Below are positions 7,102 to 8,241 of a stretch of 8,241 bases of DNA, one piece after another. The position numbers and the translations under genes are program-made. The notes under the pieces were generated by a model. The model ran no database searches. It was not told the origin of the DNA and worked only from the letters and a program-made list of their open reading frames with translations. Each line of letters opens with the position of its first letter. Position 1 is the stretch's first letter. Origin of the DNA: Phycisphaerales bacterium UBA1845 (GTDB taxonomy: Bacteria > Planctomycetota > Phycisphaerae > UBA1845); the NCBI GenBank assembly GCA_002338715.1, contig DDIR01000049.1:121409-129649 (forward strand). Direction: 5' to 3'.

Positions 7102-8241
7102 TTATGGAGTCAGCGATTCGACGATCTGCTCAGCCACGTCCAATGCGGCATCGGCATTGGTCGGGTTGTGGACGCCGCGACTGCCGTCGGCATCGACATA
7201 CTGGTAGTTGAACTTCGCCACCGCCAACTCAGACTTCTGATCATCGGTCAGGCCGTTGGTGCTGATGAAGTCAGCGCTTCCTGAATCGAAGTACGGTGCC
7301 AATGCCGCGAGACGCATGTCGATATCGGGCTGAACCGTATCGATGCGCTGCTGGGCGCCGACCGCATCGTGACATGGGCTGCAACCGGCAAACTTCTCTG
7401 ACGGCTGGAATTCGGTGATCGAATCGTCAAACGGATTGAACGTGTGACCGGTGGCGTTGGGGCTGCCCTCGTTGGGTTCTTCGACTTCGATCGTCACGAC
7501 GTGGCAACGGGCACATGCATCGCCATCAATCAGACCCGAGTGCGGTCCGGCTTGGACCAGCGGATCATTGTTGGCCATCCGTGCACCTTCACCCTTGAGC
7601 ATTTCAAACTGTGGGTGGTGTGGCGAGTTACCCGGAAGGGCTTCTTCACCCTGCGTGTGGCATTCGCCGCAAAGCGTGCCGATCGGCTTACGCAACTGGG
7701 CGGTCTGCTCGGTTCCACCGTGCGGCGAGTGGCAAGTTGAGCACTCGATGGAGAACTCAGCCGTATCCAGCGTCGGCAGTTCGTCGCCTTCTTCCTGAGC
7801 GTAGCGATAGTCCTGCGAGTGACACACGAGACACGAGTCGTTGCCGTGACCGCTATCGCGCAGGCCCTGCAATGCGGCTGCGTGACGCGACTGACTCCAT
7901 TCGTCAAACGTCGGGTGGTGTGCGTCGGTATGGCACGCGCCGCAATTGGTTGAACTGTGGTTGATCGCAGGACGCTTGGATTCGTCGGCAGGGTTGCGGG
8001 CGTGATCGCCACCTGGACCGTGGCAATTTTCGCACTGCACACCAGCGAGTTCAGCCGTCGTGGCTTGATCGACGTAACCATCGGTCTCACCCCAGCCGAC
8101 AACGTGGCAGGGCAGACATTGTAGGTTTTCGCCCTGGCCGATTCCGACCAGCGTATCGAGCGCGCCGGCGTGTGCAGTATCCGACCAGGTGTCATGTGTT
8201 CCAGAGTGGCACTGCTGGCATGTGCTTGCGCCGACGAACGC
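7102..8241 (-). CDS. Multiheme c-type cytochrome, c554-like N-terminal motifs (5' end outside window)
   Basis: The frame is open from the right edge to a TAA at 7104-7102: 379 residues without the N-terminus. Nine heme motifs by in-window residue: CQQCH 8, CLPCH 42, CENCH 70, CGACH 100, CLVCH 137, CSTCH 167, CGECH 191, CARCH 243, CSPCH 287. CLPCHVVGWG...GY...L.GVQCENCHGPGGDH at 42-80 is typical, as I know it, of cytochrome c554-related and other large multiheme cytochromes. TGHTF at 264-268 precedes the last heme. The final 85 or so residues carry no heme and hold DGSRGVHNPTNA near the end, a C-terminal helix signature shared by many multiheme cytochromes and reminiscent of NrfA. A GTG at 8040 could be mistaken for a start, but two CXXCH motifs lie upstream in frame. 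The role is inferred as a periplasmic or extracellular electron carrier; an oxidoreductase of the NrfA/octaheme type is possible, but no catalytic CXXCK is seen. A terminator follows. Confidence 0.93.
   Translation of the reverse strand, partial: AFVGASTCQQCHSGTHDTWSDTAHAGALDTLVGIGQGENLQCLPCHVVGWGETDGYVDQATTAELAGVQCENCHGPGGDHARNPADESKRPAINHSSTNCGACHTDAHHPTFDEWSQSRHAAALQGLRDSGHGNDSCLVCHSQDYRYAQEEGDELPTLDTAEFSIECSTCHSPHGGTEQTAQLRKPIGTLCGECHTQGEEALPGNSPHHPQFEMLKGEGARMANNDPLVQAGPHSGLIDGDACARCHVVTIEVEEPNEGSPNATGHTFNPFDDSITEFQPSEKFAGCSPCHDAVGAQQRIDTVQPDIDMRLAALAPYFDSGSADFISTNGLTDDQKSELAVAKFNYQYVDADGSRGVHNPTNADAALDVAEQIVESLTP

Noticed and set aside
8038..8040. GTG at 8040 as the start of the right-edge cytochrome
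   Set aside because: The same frame continues upstream to the window edge without a stop and holds two further CXXCH motifs, so the gene is truncated by the window.
7530..8195. A 221-codon minus-strand frame in another phase inside the right-edge cytochrome
   Set aside because: It is out of phase with the nine-CXXCH frame. Its Thr/Arg/Pro-rich translation has no recognisable domain.
1..8241. Recurring TGGCA/GTGACA-like words over the whole plus strand, which might suggest a dispersed repeat or array
   Set aside because: They are the reverse complements of TGCCAC/TGTCAC, the codons of the CXXCH heme motifs. No CRISPR, tRNA, rRNA or insertion sequence was seen.

Overview
All six genes in this window lie on the minus strand, so transcription runs from high to low coordinates. 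The content is almost entirely c-type cytochrome: I count 30 CXXCH heme-attachment motifs in four genes (at least 9, then 7, 8 and at least 6). A predicted outer-membrane beta-barrel and a six-bladed NHL-propeller lipoprotein sit among them. Every gene whose start is visible carries a Sec signal peptide, of either the lipoprotein or the classical type. The sequence is GC-rich, the cell plan is Gram-negative, and most starts lack a good Shine-Dalgarno. An anaerobic or sediment bacterium, perhaps a planctomycete or a deltaproteobacterium-like lineage, would fit, but the taxonomy is a guess; no marker gene is present.

Layout in transcription order: (1) 8241-7102, the 3' part of a multiheme cytochrome with 9 CXXCH in view; its 5' end is outside the window. 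(2) A strong intrinsic terminator (7078-7031) closes that unit. A candidate extended -10 promoter overlaps it and an AGGAGG ribosome site follows. (3) 6979-5690, a seven-heme lipoprotein cytochrome. (4) A 240-base gap containing a long imperfect hairpin (5624-5570). (5) 5449-4196, an eight-heme lipoprotein cytochrome, clearly a paralogue of the previous gene. (6) 4147-1886, an outer-membrane beta-barrel with a disordered acidic/proline-rich N-terminal linker and an inserted beta-rich domain. (7) 1889-837, the NHL propeller lipoprotein, overlapping the barrel gene by ATGA. (8) 837 to the left edge, a secreted cytochrome with 6 CXXCH in view, overlapping the NHL gene by one base (TGATG).

Together the genes look like an electron conduit: periplasmic or surface multiheme cytochromes wired through a dedicated outer-membrane barrel, with a propeller lipoprotein as a likely scaffold or assembly factor. 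This is the porin-cytochrome logic of extracellular electron transfer (MtrCAB and Geobacter conduits), but the barrel and the cytochromes are not recognisable to me as any of the named members. The most distinctive details are that one of the two paralogous cytochromes has lost exactly one heme site by two first-position codon changes, the beta-domain inserted in the barrel, and the folded RNA element between the paralogues.
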